From assembly GCA_947561585.1 (NCBI GenBank), contig CANNZV010000849.1:146976-210975 (forward strand): a DNA stretch of 64,000 nt, written 5' to 3'. Positions within the stretch are counted from its first letter, which is position 1. Each line of letters opens with the position of its first letter. The notes beneath the pieces were generated by a model. The model was not told the origin of the DNA. It saw only the letters and a list, made by a program, of their open reading frames with translations, and did no database searches. Source of the stretch: Caprella mutica (Eukaryota > Arthropoda > Malacostraca > Amphipoda > Caprellidae). Position numbers and translations under genes: made by a program. Shown here in pieces: positions 54,030 to 64,000 of the stretch.

Positions 54030-54675
54030 TTTGTATACAAATTCGAAAAAAATTGTATATATGTAATATTCCCTTATTTTGTATCAATAAAGATTTTTAT
54101 TTTACATCCGTATGAACATGACTCAGGCGAGGGTTTAACAAGTGTTCCGTTTTCGAAATAACTAGAGGTCTGTTTAACTCTCTCTAAACTGGAGTACCAA
54201 TATTAACATGGCTAAAGGGAAATGGAAAATATATGGAGTTAACATAGCGAACAATCGGTTCTGCAAAACACCTGTACAGGTTAAATATATCCGCACTATT
54301 CAATGTACTAACAATGATAAATACATACTATAGATTTACATTAGCTATGTTAGAAATATAATAGTGAAAATAATGGAATCCTTTCTTTTTTATCAAGATT
54401 CAATGTTATATTGGTAGGTACCATTTTCAAACGGTGAATGTTTTCTTTTAAATTCGTCGTATATCAAAAAATTAAAAGACGGACTAAATAAAAAAAATGT
54501 TTGATTATAAATGAGAAAATTACTATTTAGTATGTAAATTTGCTATCAATCTTTAGTATTTGAAAATTCATCTTATATATTATTTATGAATTAAACATAT
54601 AACAAAATAAGCGAAATTTATTATAAATAGACTTACCAGAATCTAAATGATGGATTTTTAGTTCATTTTTAGATC
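54030..54675 (+). repeat. family R tail plus family S repeat, copy 3
   Basis: The family R tail (TTGTATCAATAAAGATTTTT, 54,078-54,097) leads directly into family S (CATCCGTATGAACATGACTC at 54,105), which continues to TTTTTAGTTCATTTTTAG near 54,675. This is the same junction as at 36,205. Confidence 0.75.
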
Positions 54676-55117
54676 AAATGTACCTCTTGACGTTAACATG
54701 ACTTCGTTGAAATTAATATGGTTTAAGATTTACAGTCATTTCCCCCAGGATATAAATTTAATCGTTAAATTATATTTGGTAATAATTAAATTGATTAATA
54801 AGGAGGTAACACTCTTCTATATTTAAACGAAGCGGTTTTTTTCTTTTAGAAGACTAGTTCACTTTCTACTTTAACTTTTATTTATTTTATGAATAGTACG
54901 GAATGGACGAAGTATCGGTAATTTTTCTGGTATCGGAACTCGGTATCGACAAAAAAGTGACGTTACTTTGGCGATACCAATAGTATTTAAACAAAAATAA
55001 TATAATTTATCTATCTACTACAATAAAAATTATAATTAATAAAAAAAAGTAATTGTAAATTTTCGTTACAGAGGGTGAACAAATGTTCATCAGCACTAAC
55101 AGTGCTATTCGTCATGG
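54676..55117. other. AT-rich spacer
   Basis: A short stretch of TATCGGTA / TATCGGAAC / GGTATCGAC words near 54,915-54,950 suggests one more degenerate array; no gene seen. Confidence 0.4.
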
Positions 55118-55309
55118 AGCCATCATGGCCCAAAACTTTAACCACATCCAGTACCAGATGTTCGAATTGAGGTCCTTGAGGGTTTTGAAACACTTCTTTC
55201 GAATGTTAATACAGGCAGGCCTCGCTTTAAGTACAACTCACTTTAGTAAAAGTGGTTACTTATTTCGAGTCATGATTCAAAATAAGAAGGAATATCTATA
55301 TTACATATA

Positions 55310-56902
55310 CACTACCTGCCAAAAATCTAGGTCAGTTTTTTTTTTAAATTTCTCCATAACTTTCAACGACATTAAGACCAAACTCACACATATTGTAACT
55401 ACCTCTTATATTGAAACTATGTATTAATTACAGTTCATTATAAAGGATAGAAAAAAGTTATGAGTATTTCAATTTTTATTTTGAAATTATAGTGGCTAAA
55501 ACAGGGGGACAAAAGAAAGAAATTAATATATTCTGGACTGAGTAGTGACTTTTTTCCACTGTTCTAAGTACAACAATTAAGAATAAGTCAATTACATTAC
55601 TGAATAGTTATTGCAACCGGTTCCACCATCGATATGACACCTAAAGTTGATTCTTCTGTCAAAAAATCAATTATCAAACTTCATGGAAAGAATAATTCGA
55701 TACGGAAGATAGCTGATGACTTGAAGCTGTCGAAAAATGCCGTCGGTAAAGTTATAAAAGATTTCAAGGATACAGGGAAAACTTTACCACCTAAGAAAAA
55801 TGGCAGACCTCGAATAACTTCTCCTAGACAAGATCGAGTGATTAAGAAGATGGCACTGAACGATAGGTTTCAGACAGCTGCCAGCATTTCTCGTGAAGTA
55901 CATGCCTCTCATGGCATCAAAGCATCTCGTAAAACAGTATCAAGACGTCTGAACGAAATTGGTCTGTTTGCAAGATTACCAGTGAAGAAGCCGTTGATAA
56001 GCAACAAGAACAAGAAACACAGATTAAGGTTTGCTCAAGATCATGTATTGTGGACAGATGACCAGTGGCGAAATGTATTTTTTTCTGATGAAAGTAAGTT
56101 TAATGTGTTTGGATCTGACGGGAAGAAATTTGTAAGAAGGTTTGTTGGCGAAAGGTTAAATAAACAATGTACGAAGAAAACGATTAAGTTTGGCGGAGGC
56201 AGTGTAATGATGTTCGGGATGATTTCTTGGATGGAACGACTGATCTTGTTCGTCTAACCACCAGAGTTAATGGAACAACATACAGGAACCTGTTGAGAGA
56301 TCATGTCATCCCAATTCTGAGTGTGAAAACCCTATTTTTATACAGAATAACGCACCATGCCACAAGGCTAAGCATGTGGTGGAATTTCTGAAAAGAGCAA
56401 AATGTGGATGTTTTGGATTGGCCTCCTCAAAGTCCTGACCTAAACCCTATTGAGAACCTATGGTCCACTTTAGGGAACCGTGTGAGTGCCAGAAACCCTG
56501 TCAATACTAATGATTTGTGGCTGAAACTTCAAGAAGAATGGGCAAAAATTTCACGTGATGAATGTCGTGATCTCATTCAATCTTGCAGTAGAAGGTGTGC
56601 TGCAGTGATAGAAAATAAAGGGCTGTTAACCAGATATTGATTCAAACTTTTGTATTCTTTTGTTTTAATGCTGTTATATCAAATAGTATTTGTTTTGTCC
56701 CCCAGTTTTGGCCACTTCAATTTCAAAATAAAAATTGAAATGCTCATAACTTTTTTTCTATCCTTTATAATGAACTGTAATTAATACATAGTGTCAATAT
56801 AAGAGGTAGTTACAATATGTGTGAGTTTGTTTTTAATGTCGTTGAAAGTTAGGGAGCAATTAAAAAAAAAAAAAACTGTCCCAGATTTTTTGGCCAGTAG
56901 TC
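55310..56902 (+). mobile_element. Tc1-family transposon, inactive (1,593 bp)
   Basis: Inverted repeats of about 180 bp: left from CACTACCTGCCAAAAATCT, right ending AGATTTTTTGGCCAGTAGTC. TA duplications lie at 55,308-55,309 and 56,903-56,904. The inner repeat blocks (TTCATTATAAAGGATAGAAA / TTTCTATCCTTTATAATGAA) are still nearly perfect. The transposase is frameshifted. Confidence 0.92.
55634..56640 (+). pseudogene. Tc1 transposase, frameshifted
   Basis: An intact N-terminal 207 codons (55,634-56,257) hold a paired-type helix-turn-helix DNA-binding region, the GRPR hook (NGRPRIT) and the first catalytic Asp in FFSDESKFN. The remainder is spread over other frames with at least three shifts: RLTTRVNGTTYRNLLRDH near 56,250-56,310, QNNAPCHKAKHVVEFLKRA from 56,343, and 56,404-56,640 with WPPQSPDLNPIENLW (third catalytic residue, Glu). 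The second catalytic position reads Asn (QNNAPCH) where active relatives have Asp. Dead by both criteria. Confidence 0.9.
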
Positions 56903-58477
56903 TATATAAAGGAATATCTATATTACACATGGATTTTTTATTTTTCATACTTTGCCCATAGTAAATGAAATATCAATCTTTCTGTGTTTTTTGTCCCATT
57001 GATGACCATCCTCCCCTACGTTCTATTAGATAGGTAATTTGAATGAAGATTAATGATATACAGGCAGGCTTCTCTTTAAGTACAACTCACTTTAGTAAAA
57101 GTGGTCCTTATTTCGAGTCATGATTTCGAGACATAGAAAACGGAGATAATTTTCTGTAATTATTTCACGGTAACTAAAAAAACATAAAAATTATAATCCA
57201 GATGAGGTTATTAGAAGCAATTGGTTCAGAAATTCATCATGTCATATTTTAGCGCTAGTTCAGTGTTATTGCACGGTTACATATTTTCAAACACGTGAAA
57301 ATCTCTATATAATGATCATTATTTAACTTTTATTTCAATTGGTATCCATGATACCAATTAGAACAGAAGTTAAATAATAATTATAATATTTTCTTTTCTG
57401 ACGTGTCCGAAATTGTAGAACCAACCAATAACTTGGAACTTAGTACCCTACTACCAAAAACATTTGGTAGTAGGCATAAAATTTAACAAACAGCATAAAA
57501 TTGCCGTTTGTTAGATGTAGCACAATAATTATAGAAATCAAAGTATCAATTAATTACCCACTTATTCTAAGTGAGAGTTAAGCTATCGATGAATTTTAAA
57601 ACCTTAAATAAATAAATGACTTTAAACTGTTTCATCACAGTCACAAACAATGAAAGATCGACTGTATATTATTAATAATAGGCTTATATATGTAGAACTC
57701 TAATAACTTTTACACAAATTTTCTTTTTATACCTCATAGAAAATGAGCGATATAATCAAGGAGTGACAATTATAAATTTCTTGTAACTTATATTTACTTT
57801 AGTTACTCTTTGGTAACTAAACTGAGTCGTGATTTGGTAACTAAAGCGGGGGATGCCTGTATTCCATTAATTTGATCAGCTTCGTATGATTAGTCATAAC
57901 TGCTCATTGTGGATGGGTCTACATGGTAAACTGACTGCTAATATTTAACTAAACTTATTATACTTGATTTTTCTTCGCAAACAAACTAGGACCAGGCTGT
58001 TGAGTTTTTTCGTTTAGCAGAATATTATCGTTCTTGACTGGTCATATTTTGAAAATTTATGAACCTTGATTGAGAAATAGGTATACTGAAAAACCTACAG
58101 GAATAGAGAACTAAATATGATGAAATAATTAAGGTAGTTTGTTTAGATGCCTCAGGATACAGTTAAGGGCTATACACACGTAGGGTTTTTTAAAGGTCCT
58201 CTCCAGACTCCGGGAAAAATGAGTTTATAACATAATATTATAGAACTAAGGTCTGCGATCATTATTCTGCAAACCACATACAATTCGGTTCAGTATAAAT
58301 ATTTTATAGTTTATTTTTAAAGTTTTTTAATACTCTGTGAGCAACAATTGAGCGAATTACTAATTTGATGCTAAAGAATAAGATTGTACACTCTTTGTTT
58401 TGATTACAAATTTGAATTTTATAAACAAACCATGCGTTTTCGGGCTCTATTCTAGATATTAATTGTTTCCGAAAGTA

Positions 58478-59775
58478 CATGGTGGGGCGTAAGTTTGGAA
58501 GCAATTTTTCAAACATTAATATAATTCTTAAAAATAAGTTCCTAAGTAGGTGATAGGGTTTTGAACTATAGTAGAGACACTACATTATGACGTGGCAGTG
58601 TTATTTTCTACAAAAATTTAGTCAATTCAAAAATGTCAGACAAAAGAGAAGCCATTATTGCTCTACACCGTGCCGGGAAGTCAGATTCCGTCATTTCAAA
58701 GACTCTCTCAATAGCGAGATCGACTGTTTGGAAGTGTGTGAAGCGTTTTAATGAGAGAGGAGACTTGACTGATCGTCCAAGAAGTGGTAGAACACGCTCA
58801 CAACGCACCAAACAACTGATAAAATGTGCCCGAGAGAAGATCAGGAGGAACCCGAAAAGGTCAATACGATTGGTAGCCAAAACAGCTAATGTGAGTCCCA
58901 GAACAATGAGAAGAGTTGTCAAAGAAGACCTAAAGATGTCCTCTTTCACCCTCCAAAAGAGACAGACTCTGTCAGAAGCTGTAAAGAAAAAGAGATTGGA
59001 GAGAAGCAAAGCACTTCTGAGAGAATTGAAGTCTGGCACGGCTGGTGAAATTGTTTGGTCTGCCGAAAAAAATTTCACAGTGGAAATGGCTCACAACCGG
59101 AGGAATGACAGAATAATTGGTAAAACTGCAAAAGACATCCCATACAACCAAAAAACTGTTCATAGAACCTTGAAACCTGCTTCAGAAATGGTCTGGGCCG
59201 CCGTTTCAGAAACTTGGAGATCTCCTTTAATTTTTGTGGAACAAGGCGCCAAAATCAATGCTAAATGTTTTATTGAGAATATTTTGACGCCAATGTTGGA
59301 GTCAGCTAAGGATCATTTCGGTAATGACACTCTATGGACATTTCAGCAAGACGGCGCGACTTCACATACTGCAAATGTCACTCAAAACTGGTGCCATGAC
59401 CATCTTCCACGGTTTTGGTCCAAAGAAATGTGGCCTCTCTGCTCCCCAGATGTTAATCCTATGGACTTTTCGGTATGGTCCATTCTTGAATCAAAGGCCT
59501 GTGGTAAATTCCATCGCAGTGTGGATGATTTAAAGCGTTCGCTCCAGAGATCTTGGAAGGAAATTTCACAAGAACAGTTGCGTGCCGCAGTAGGAGGAGT
59601 TCGGAGGAGATTTGAGGCTGTTATTAAAAACAAGGGGGGACATTTTGAATAAATTTATGATTTTTGAATTCTTAAAACCTTTATGTAATAATACATAACT
59701 GTAAATTATTAAATATATCTTTCGTTGTATTATAATATGCACTTTCATTTGCTTCCAAACTTACGCCCCACCCTG
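58478..59775 (+). mobile_element. maT-type (DD37D) mariner-superfamily transposon, 1,298 bp
   Basis: 25-bp inverted repeats (CATGGTGGGGCGTAAGTTTG at the left, CAAACTTACGCCCCACCCTG at the right), TA duplications at 58,476-58,477 and 59,776-59,777, and one uninterrupted transposase ORF. An empty counterpart of the insertion site exists at 25,898-25,930. Confidence 0.95.
58633..59652 (+). CDS. mariner-superfamily (maT, DD37D) transposase, 339 aa, first catalytic Asp replaced
   Basis: A full-length ORF of normal family size. N-terminal helix-turn-helix (about residues 1-110) with the GRTRSQRT hook. In the catalytic domain the first position is Ala144 (VWSAEKNFTVE) where active relatives have Asp (SDEK). 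The second, Asp240 (FQQDGATSHTA), and the third, Asp278 (SPDVNPMDFSVW), are present with exactly 37 residues between them, which defines DD37D. The ORF should yield protein, but catalysis is not expected without the first Asp. DNA binding could persist, giving a potential repressor; that is speculation. Confidence 0.92.
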   Translation: MSDKREAIIALHRAGKSDSVISKTLSIARSTVWKCVKRFNERGDLTDRPRSGRTRSQRTKQLIKCAREKIRRNPKRSIRLVAKTANVSPRTMRRVVKEDLKMSSFTLQKRQTLSEAVKKKRLERSKALLRELKSGTAGEIVWSAEKNFTVEMAHNRRNDRIIGKTAKDIPYNQKTVHRTLKPASEMVWAAVSETWRSPLIFVEQGAKINAKCFIENILTPMLESAKDHFGNDTLWTFQQDGATSHTANVTQNWCHDHLPRFWSKEMWPLCSPDVNPMDFSVWSILESKACGKFHRSVDDLKRSLQRSWKEISQEQLRAAVGGVRRRFEAVIKNKGGHFE

Positions 59776-60071
59776 TATATAAACGTTACTATCATAAGTT
59801 CATTCAACTTTATACCTTTACAGGAATTTTAAATGGATTTATTAAACGTATACTACTTAGTTGACAATCAAAAAAAAGGGTGTACATTCTTTTTCTTCAG
59901 GCTGAAAATGTCTTAAATTAGTAAGTCGGAAGTAAAATAGGTTTTGTAGAGTTTTGATTATAAAAATCTTTAAAAGCATATAAAATTAAAAATATGCTAC
60001 CAAATTCGATGCGGTTTGCAGCAAAATGATAAGAAACATTAGCCTCGTTAATATTTGCTTGGAGGGGACCT

Positions 60072-60238
60072 TTAAGTCTTTCCACCAGAGTTTTTGCTAA
60101 GCTCCTCCAACTTTTTCCACTATAATATAAAAAAAAACGATAAAATAAATATATAATTATATGATTTATATAGTTTTTCTTATATTCTCGTGGAAAAAGC
60201 AGGAGGAGCTTAGCAAAAAGTCTGGTGGAAAGACTTAA
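60072..60238. mobile_element. palindromic MITE with ~46-bp inverted repeats
   Basis: TTAA then GTCTTTCCACCAGAGTTTTT and GCTAAGCTCCTCC on the left face GGAGGAGCTTAGCAAAAAGT and CTGGTGGAAAGAC then TTAA on the right (60,192-60,238). The AT-rich loop is about 70 bp. The target TTAA is duplicated. It sits inside the right terminal repeat of the family C element. Confidence 0.85.
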
Positions 60239-60265
60239 ATAACCCTTACGGCTTATGGCCCTTAA

Positions 60266-60921
60266 CACATAGGGTATGGTAATCAGCTCATCGAATCTAG
60301 TTTGACGTGACCACGGCTTGACTGGAAATGGCGACTCTGACCACACTTTGAAACATGGTAAAACCTACTTAAACTTAGTCACTTCTAAATTTAATTTTTA
60401 TTTCTTATCAATTACTAACAAGGCATTGGTTAAATTGTATTTCAATTATTTTATTTCCTTAATTATTATTCATAGGAACTACAGTTTAGCAGTTAACTAG
60501 CACTAGTTTGGGCTCCTAGGTAGCATATATTCGATACCCTATTTTTTAAAGATAAGTAAAAGAAATGAACAATAAAAACAAACCTGAATTATATCTATAT
60601 ATTCAACTTTGAGGTTCAATCGCCCTTTTCGCTTTTATTTTACACGAAACCCTTATAAAATGACTTTAAATTTATCGATATCAAAATGAAAATACGAGGA
60701 ATTATGTGCCGCTCGGTCACAAACAAGAAATGTGTTGTTTTGGTGACGTCATATTTTTGCATCGTATACTAGTTACTATACCCGTTATGTTCCTGTACCC
60801 TGGTCTCTCTCTCTCTCTTCGTCCACTACCTGATGAGGGATGATTGATAGTCCTGGTTGCTAAGAAAGAAATATAGATGTTTAAGTTATGTAAAGGAAAA
60901 TTTAAGATTGTGCGTAGCATT
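60266..60921. other. AT-rich spacer
   Basis: A short (CT)n run at about 60,806-60,818; no gene recognised. Confidence 0.45.
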
Positions 60922-60929
60922 ATTAGAAG

Positions 60930-61869
60930 GGGGTCAAGGCTGATTTTACGAAAACGAATTGGCCGAAACCAAATTTGCCGAAAACTAATCTGCCGAAACG
61001 GATTTTCCGAATCCCAAATTGGCCGAAAACGGATTTACCGAAAAACGGATTTGTCGAAGGAAAATTTTTCCGAAAGACGAATTTGTCGAAAATCAAATTT
61101 AATGTATTTAAAAATAACATTCTGTTGGACTTTGTAGTTCTCATCATAATATCTTATGCATATAAAAACACATTTCTTATATGGGTTTGATATTACTATT
61201 GCTATATAAATTTGTATTCCGCTAATTCAGTATCATTTTTCTAAATTCATATATCTAACTGTATATATTAGATATTAATATGTATATGGCATTACTAAAA
61301 AAGTGTTGATTGAAATCAATCTTTTTACCTGAAACAAATTTATTCATGCAAGTGACACTATCGTTGAAGCTAGAGGCATATTGGGAATATATAAACATAT
61401 TTAATAGTTATGTCATTACTAACACTTTTATATTTTAAACGCAATACCTAAATGAAATAAATATTAATGACGTAAGCCACAAAACACCTTCTGTATTGTA
61501 TACTATCAACAACTGAATAAAAAATATACAGTAATCATGGAATATTCACAAAAATGAATAAATACGCTAGAAACACACAATCTAAAAACAATCAAACGCT
61601 CAAATGAAAGAAATGCAACATGCTCCCATAGCTGACTGACTGATTCTGACTGAATAGAGGTCGAACGTCTTTAAAATAAGAAAAGACAAAGAATAATTTA
61701 GTGGTACAAAAATTAACTCCATGATTAACGGTGAATCTTCACTTCGGCGAATCTGTTTTCGACAAATTTGGGTTTCGGCAAATTCGTATTCGGAGAATCC
61801 GGTTCGGCTAATTAGTTTTCGGAGAATTTGGTTTCGTAAAATTAGTTTTCGGAAAAACAGCCGGATACC
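60930..61869 (-). mobile_element. non-autonomous element with inverted CCGAAAACNAATTCG arrays, copy 2
   Basis: Inverted relative to 52,427-53,503. Its right end reads CCGGATACC (61,861-61,869), the complement of the GGTATCCGG start of copy 1. Arrays lie at 60,950-61,100 and 61,740-61,860; the interior is homologous to copy 1 (for example AATGCAACATGCTCCCATAG at 61,612). Imperfect 8-bp repeats ATTAGAAG / ATTAAAGG flank it. Confidence 0.8.
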
Positions 61870-61959
61870 ATTAAAGGGCTCATTTACCAGATATAATGAA
61901 TCATAATAAACAGCTCTACTTATGAATTGCTTTGCAAAAGTTTATAAGTCCCATGGCAT

Positions 61960-62335
61960 TTTCTATTGTTTTAATCAATGAGACTAATGTTTATCATTTT
62001 GCTGTAAACCCTATGGAATTTGAGAACATATTGATAATTTTATATGCTTTTAAGGATTTTCATAATCAAAACTCTGCAATACCAATTATATTTCCTACTT
62101 GCTAATTTTCAGTCTGAAGAAAAAGAATGTACACCATTTGTTTTAAATGTCAACTAGGTAGGTATCAGGTATAATAAATCCACTTAATTTTCAGATAAAG
62201 GTATAAAATGGGATACACTTTTAAAGATTCAATATATTCAATATATTTCAGGTTACAATTAATATCTTATACGAAGGGCGAAAACGTTGTATGTTAATAA
62301 TTTTTTTATTTGAAATCAAAACAAAGAATGTATAA
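61960..62335 (-). repeat. dispersed TTAA-type repeat (family C), minus-oriented partial copy
   Basis: Shares a region with 59,860-60,030 (ATCATTTTGCTG, TTTCAGTCTGAAGAAAAAGA, GTACACCATTTGTTTTAAAT, GAAATCAAAACAAAGAATGT) in inverted order. It abuts the next element's target duplication. Confidence 0.6.
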
Positions 62336-62360
62336 TCTTCTAAAAGATAAGTGTTTATTT

Positions 62361-63217
62361 GGTTCCCGGAAAGAAGCTCACAGGAAAATTGCCCACAGGA
62401 AAAATGCCCACAAGAAAAATGCCCACAAGGAAAAATACCCACAGGGAAAAATGCCCACAGGTATAAAAACCCACAGGAAAAAAGCCCACAACTACATAAT
62501 TTTTATAATACAGATAAACATAATTGTTTTTTAAATAAGGGCATAAGTTAACGGCAAATATTCTAAAATACAGTTTTTTTAATTTCTTTTATAAGGTTTC
62601 AGCCCTTTCGACTATTTCGCCGACGTTAAAAATATTTTTTAAAGAAAGGACTGGAAGAAGCAGTAAGAAATGGAAGTAGCTCCATGAACAATGTCGCTTA
62701 CCACCGTCAGTGACAAAGCTAATAGATGCAAACAAACTACTCCATGAATGCAGTCATTAAACAAGGGATCTGATGAAAAGAACCAGTGGTCGCACTTACG
62801 GATGGAAGAGGAAAATGAAGAGGTGGTAGTAAATGAAGCTTACGAGCCTACCTAACACAAAAATGTAAGACCTCGTAGTTTAAAAGCATAAACCTAGCGC
62901 TATCTTCCAAAACTGCAAATAGCGTTAAAAATTATAAATATGACAAAAAGAAAATATAGGTATGATCCAAATTACAACAGTTCGGAACTTAAGAAACGCC
63001 ATCCCCTTCTCTTCCATTCACCTCAAACAGCCCACCAGGCGTGGAGCCTGCGGTATAATTTGACTCAACGCGGGCAATGGTAAAGTGAAAATCACGGATG
63101 ATTTTCAAATTTTTATACTATAAAATTTAATTTCAACAAGTTAGAAAACAAATTGGATATTCGTACCTTTGTAAACTTCTTGTGAGCATTTTTCCTGTGG
63201 GCTTCTTTCCGGTCACC
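62361..63217. mobile_element. non-autonomous element with inverted CCCACAGGAAAAATG arrays
   Basis: The left end GGTTCCCGGAAAGAAGCTCA plus about eight CCCACAGGAAAAATG units (to 62,490) faces GAGCATTTTTCCTGTGGGCT and TCTTTCCGGTCACC (63,183-63,217). Perfect 8-bp target duplications GTTTATTT lie at 62,353-62,360 and 63,218-63,225. The interior contains a family T repeat copy. It is the cleanest example of the array-terminated group. Confidence 0.88.
62590..62995 (+). repeat. ~400-bp dispersed repeat (family T), copy inside an array-terminated element
   Basis: Co-linear with 34,827-35,270 over its full length. Its presence as the cargo of the 62,361-63,217 element suggests either a nested insertion or that family T is the core of a related element. 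Confidence 0.8.
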
Positions 63218-63225
63218 GTTTATTT

Positions 63226-64000
63226 ACACCTCAGACTGAAAGTTTACAATATAGTTACCCAATGAAATTATAGTAATTGCAGTTTTCTATAAAAAAAATA
63301 TTTTCTACTCCAAATTAAAGATCTCGATCAAAAAATTAAACTGTGTAGAGTATACTAGTATAAACATTGGATTCAGGTACCGTCAGGCGTCAGTCATAAA
63401 TTTGATACAACAATAATTATCAAATTCACACAATATATCATTAATCTTCATTCAAATTACACATCTAATAGAACGTACAGTGGGGCTTCGTAATCTGGTA
63501 CGCCGTACTGTGGTGCGCCTCTCAGCTCTCAGATACGTATATAGCTGGAGAGGACATTTAAAGCATTAATCTCTAAACAAATAAATAGATTAATTTTTCA
63601 CTTTGGAAACTTTAACAAATTACCAAACAGTTTAGAATTTAAACTGTTTTGAATTAATTACAATTTCAGGCAGTTTTTTGACAAAGATTAAAAGTCTAGG
63701 AAGATCTAGGATTCTTGGAGAACCAATATGACTGTAAATGAGGGAAAAACCAAGAAAGTGACTAACCCTTTCAATCTACGTGACCAGTTGATACAATCAT
63801 GGACGTTGCTAGTCATTCCAATTTATGATTTTATCAGTCCACAGTGTCAATAAGCTATCCTGAAGTAAGCTCGGTTTGTCCTTTTACATTACCCATTCAT
63901 TAGGCTAGTTGCTGATTACAAACTTTCATTTTTTTTTCTTTTTATATATAATTATTTAAATTATTCTTGTGATTTTAATTCTACTTTCAGAATTTCAAGC
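63226..64000. other. AT-rich terminal stretch
   Basis: 63,430-63,490 is the reverse complement of about 57,010-57,060 (CGTTCTATTAGAT, TTTGAATGAAGATTAATGAT), a fragment of the 55.2-57.9 kb element. Otherwise no feature recognised. Confidence 0.45.

Larger units (their letters stand above)
55212..57859. mobile_element. TA-flanked element, host of the Tc1 copy
   Basis: The ends CAGGCAGGCCTCGCTTTAAG and GTAACTAAAGCGGGGGATGCCTG (ending 57,859) are imperfect inverted repeats, flanked by TA (55,210-55,211 and 57,860-57,861). Without the Tc1 copy inside it is about 1.05 kb. A ~75-bp segment (TTTAAGTACAACTCACTTTAG...) is repeated at 55,224 and 57,074. No transposase of its own is visible. Confidence 0.7.
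55118..57925 (+). repeat. family R fragment split by nested transposons
   Basis: The left part 55,118-55,211 (CCCAAAACTTTAACCACATC to CACTTCTTTCGAATGTTAA) and the right part 57,860-57,925 (TATTCCATTAATTTGATCAG) are contiguous in the intact copies at 38.3 and 45.1 kb. Confidence 0.75.
58163..60265. mobile_element. TTAA-flanked element (family C) carrying a maT copy and a MITE
   Basis: The left end TTAAGGGCTATACACACGTAGGG (58,163) faces CCCTTACGGCTTATGGCCCTTAA (ending 60,265), and inner AAAGGTCCTCTCC faces GGAGGGGACCTTT. Both ends lie at TTAA, the target of piggyBac-like elements. The copies at 9.2 kb, 25.7 kb and 61.96-62.34 kb (minus) share its interior. It was later interrupted at 58,478 by a maT element and at 60,072 by a MITE. 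Confidence 0.6.

Overview
This is a eukaryotic, AT-rich window from an animal genome, most likely an arthropod (a crustacean such as a copepod is plausible but unproven). The evidence is spliceosomal GT..AG introns, TATA-like elements about 32 bp upstream of CAGT initiators, secreted Thr/Pro-rich mucin-like proteins, and a mix of DIRS, CR1/jockey-type LINE, Tc1, maT (DD37D), hAT-like and Helitron-like elements. Nothing bacterial is present.

Host genes. The only well-supported host genes are two tandem copies of one five-exon gene on the + strand, at 688-5861 (647 aa) and 48,623-51,972 (556 aa). Each encodes a signal peptide, a small Cys-containing domain resembling PAN/apple, and a long Thr-rich repeat tail expected to be O-glycosylated. 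Both promoters have a TATA-like element, an initiator, and, ending about 85-90 bp upstream of the start site, an array of 32-bp repeats. Nearly every unit of that array carries a TGATAG (WGATAR) motif. Copy 1 has in-frame stops in its repeat tail, and an insertion of about 2.3 kb separates it from its 3' region.

Between and after the genes lies a dense nest of transposons and minisatellites. Main items: a 5'-truncated LINE (13.1-14.6 kb, minus strand); a structurally complete DIRS-type tyrosine-recombinase retrotransposon (17,729-25,157) with inverted terminal repeats, an internal complementary region and three ORFs, inserted into a palindromic MITE; a nested complex of array-bearing elements (27.4-31.4 kb); TA-flanked mariner-like non-autonomous elements (29.9, 32.1 and 38.8 kb); a low-copy multi-kb repeat with several private minisatellites (35.8-45.7 kb), including a 2.1-kb, 15-bp-unit minisatellite with 210-bp and 330-bp higher-order periods; a dead hAT-like element carrying a Tc1 relic (45.8-47.5 kb); a Tc1 element nested in a second TA element nested in a third repeat (55.1-57.9 kb); and a maT element with an intact 339-aa ORF but a substituted catalytic Asp (58,478-59,775), itself nested in a TTAA-flanked repeat.

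The most novel-looking signal is a set of at least six, probably seven, non-autonomous elements (0.35-1.1 kb). They share a terminus close to GGTGACCGG or GGTATCCGG and 7-9-bp target duplications, and their terminal regions are inverted arrays of short tandem units whose sequence differs completely from element to element. They look like one transposition system with interchangeable terminal minisatellites; no transposase for it is visible here.
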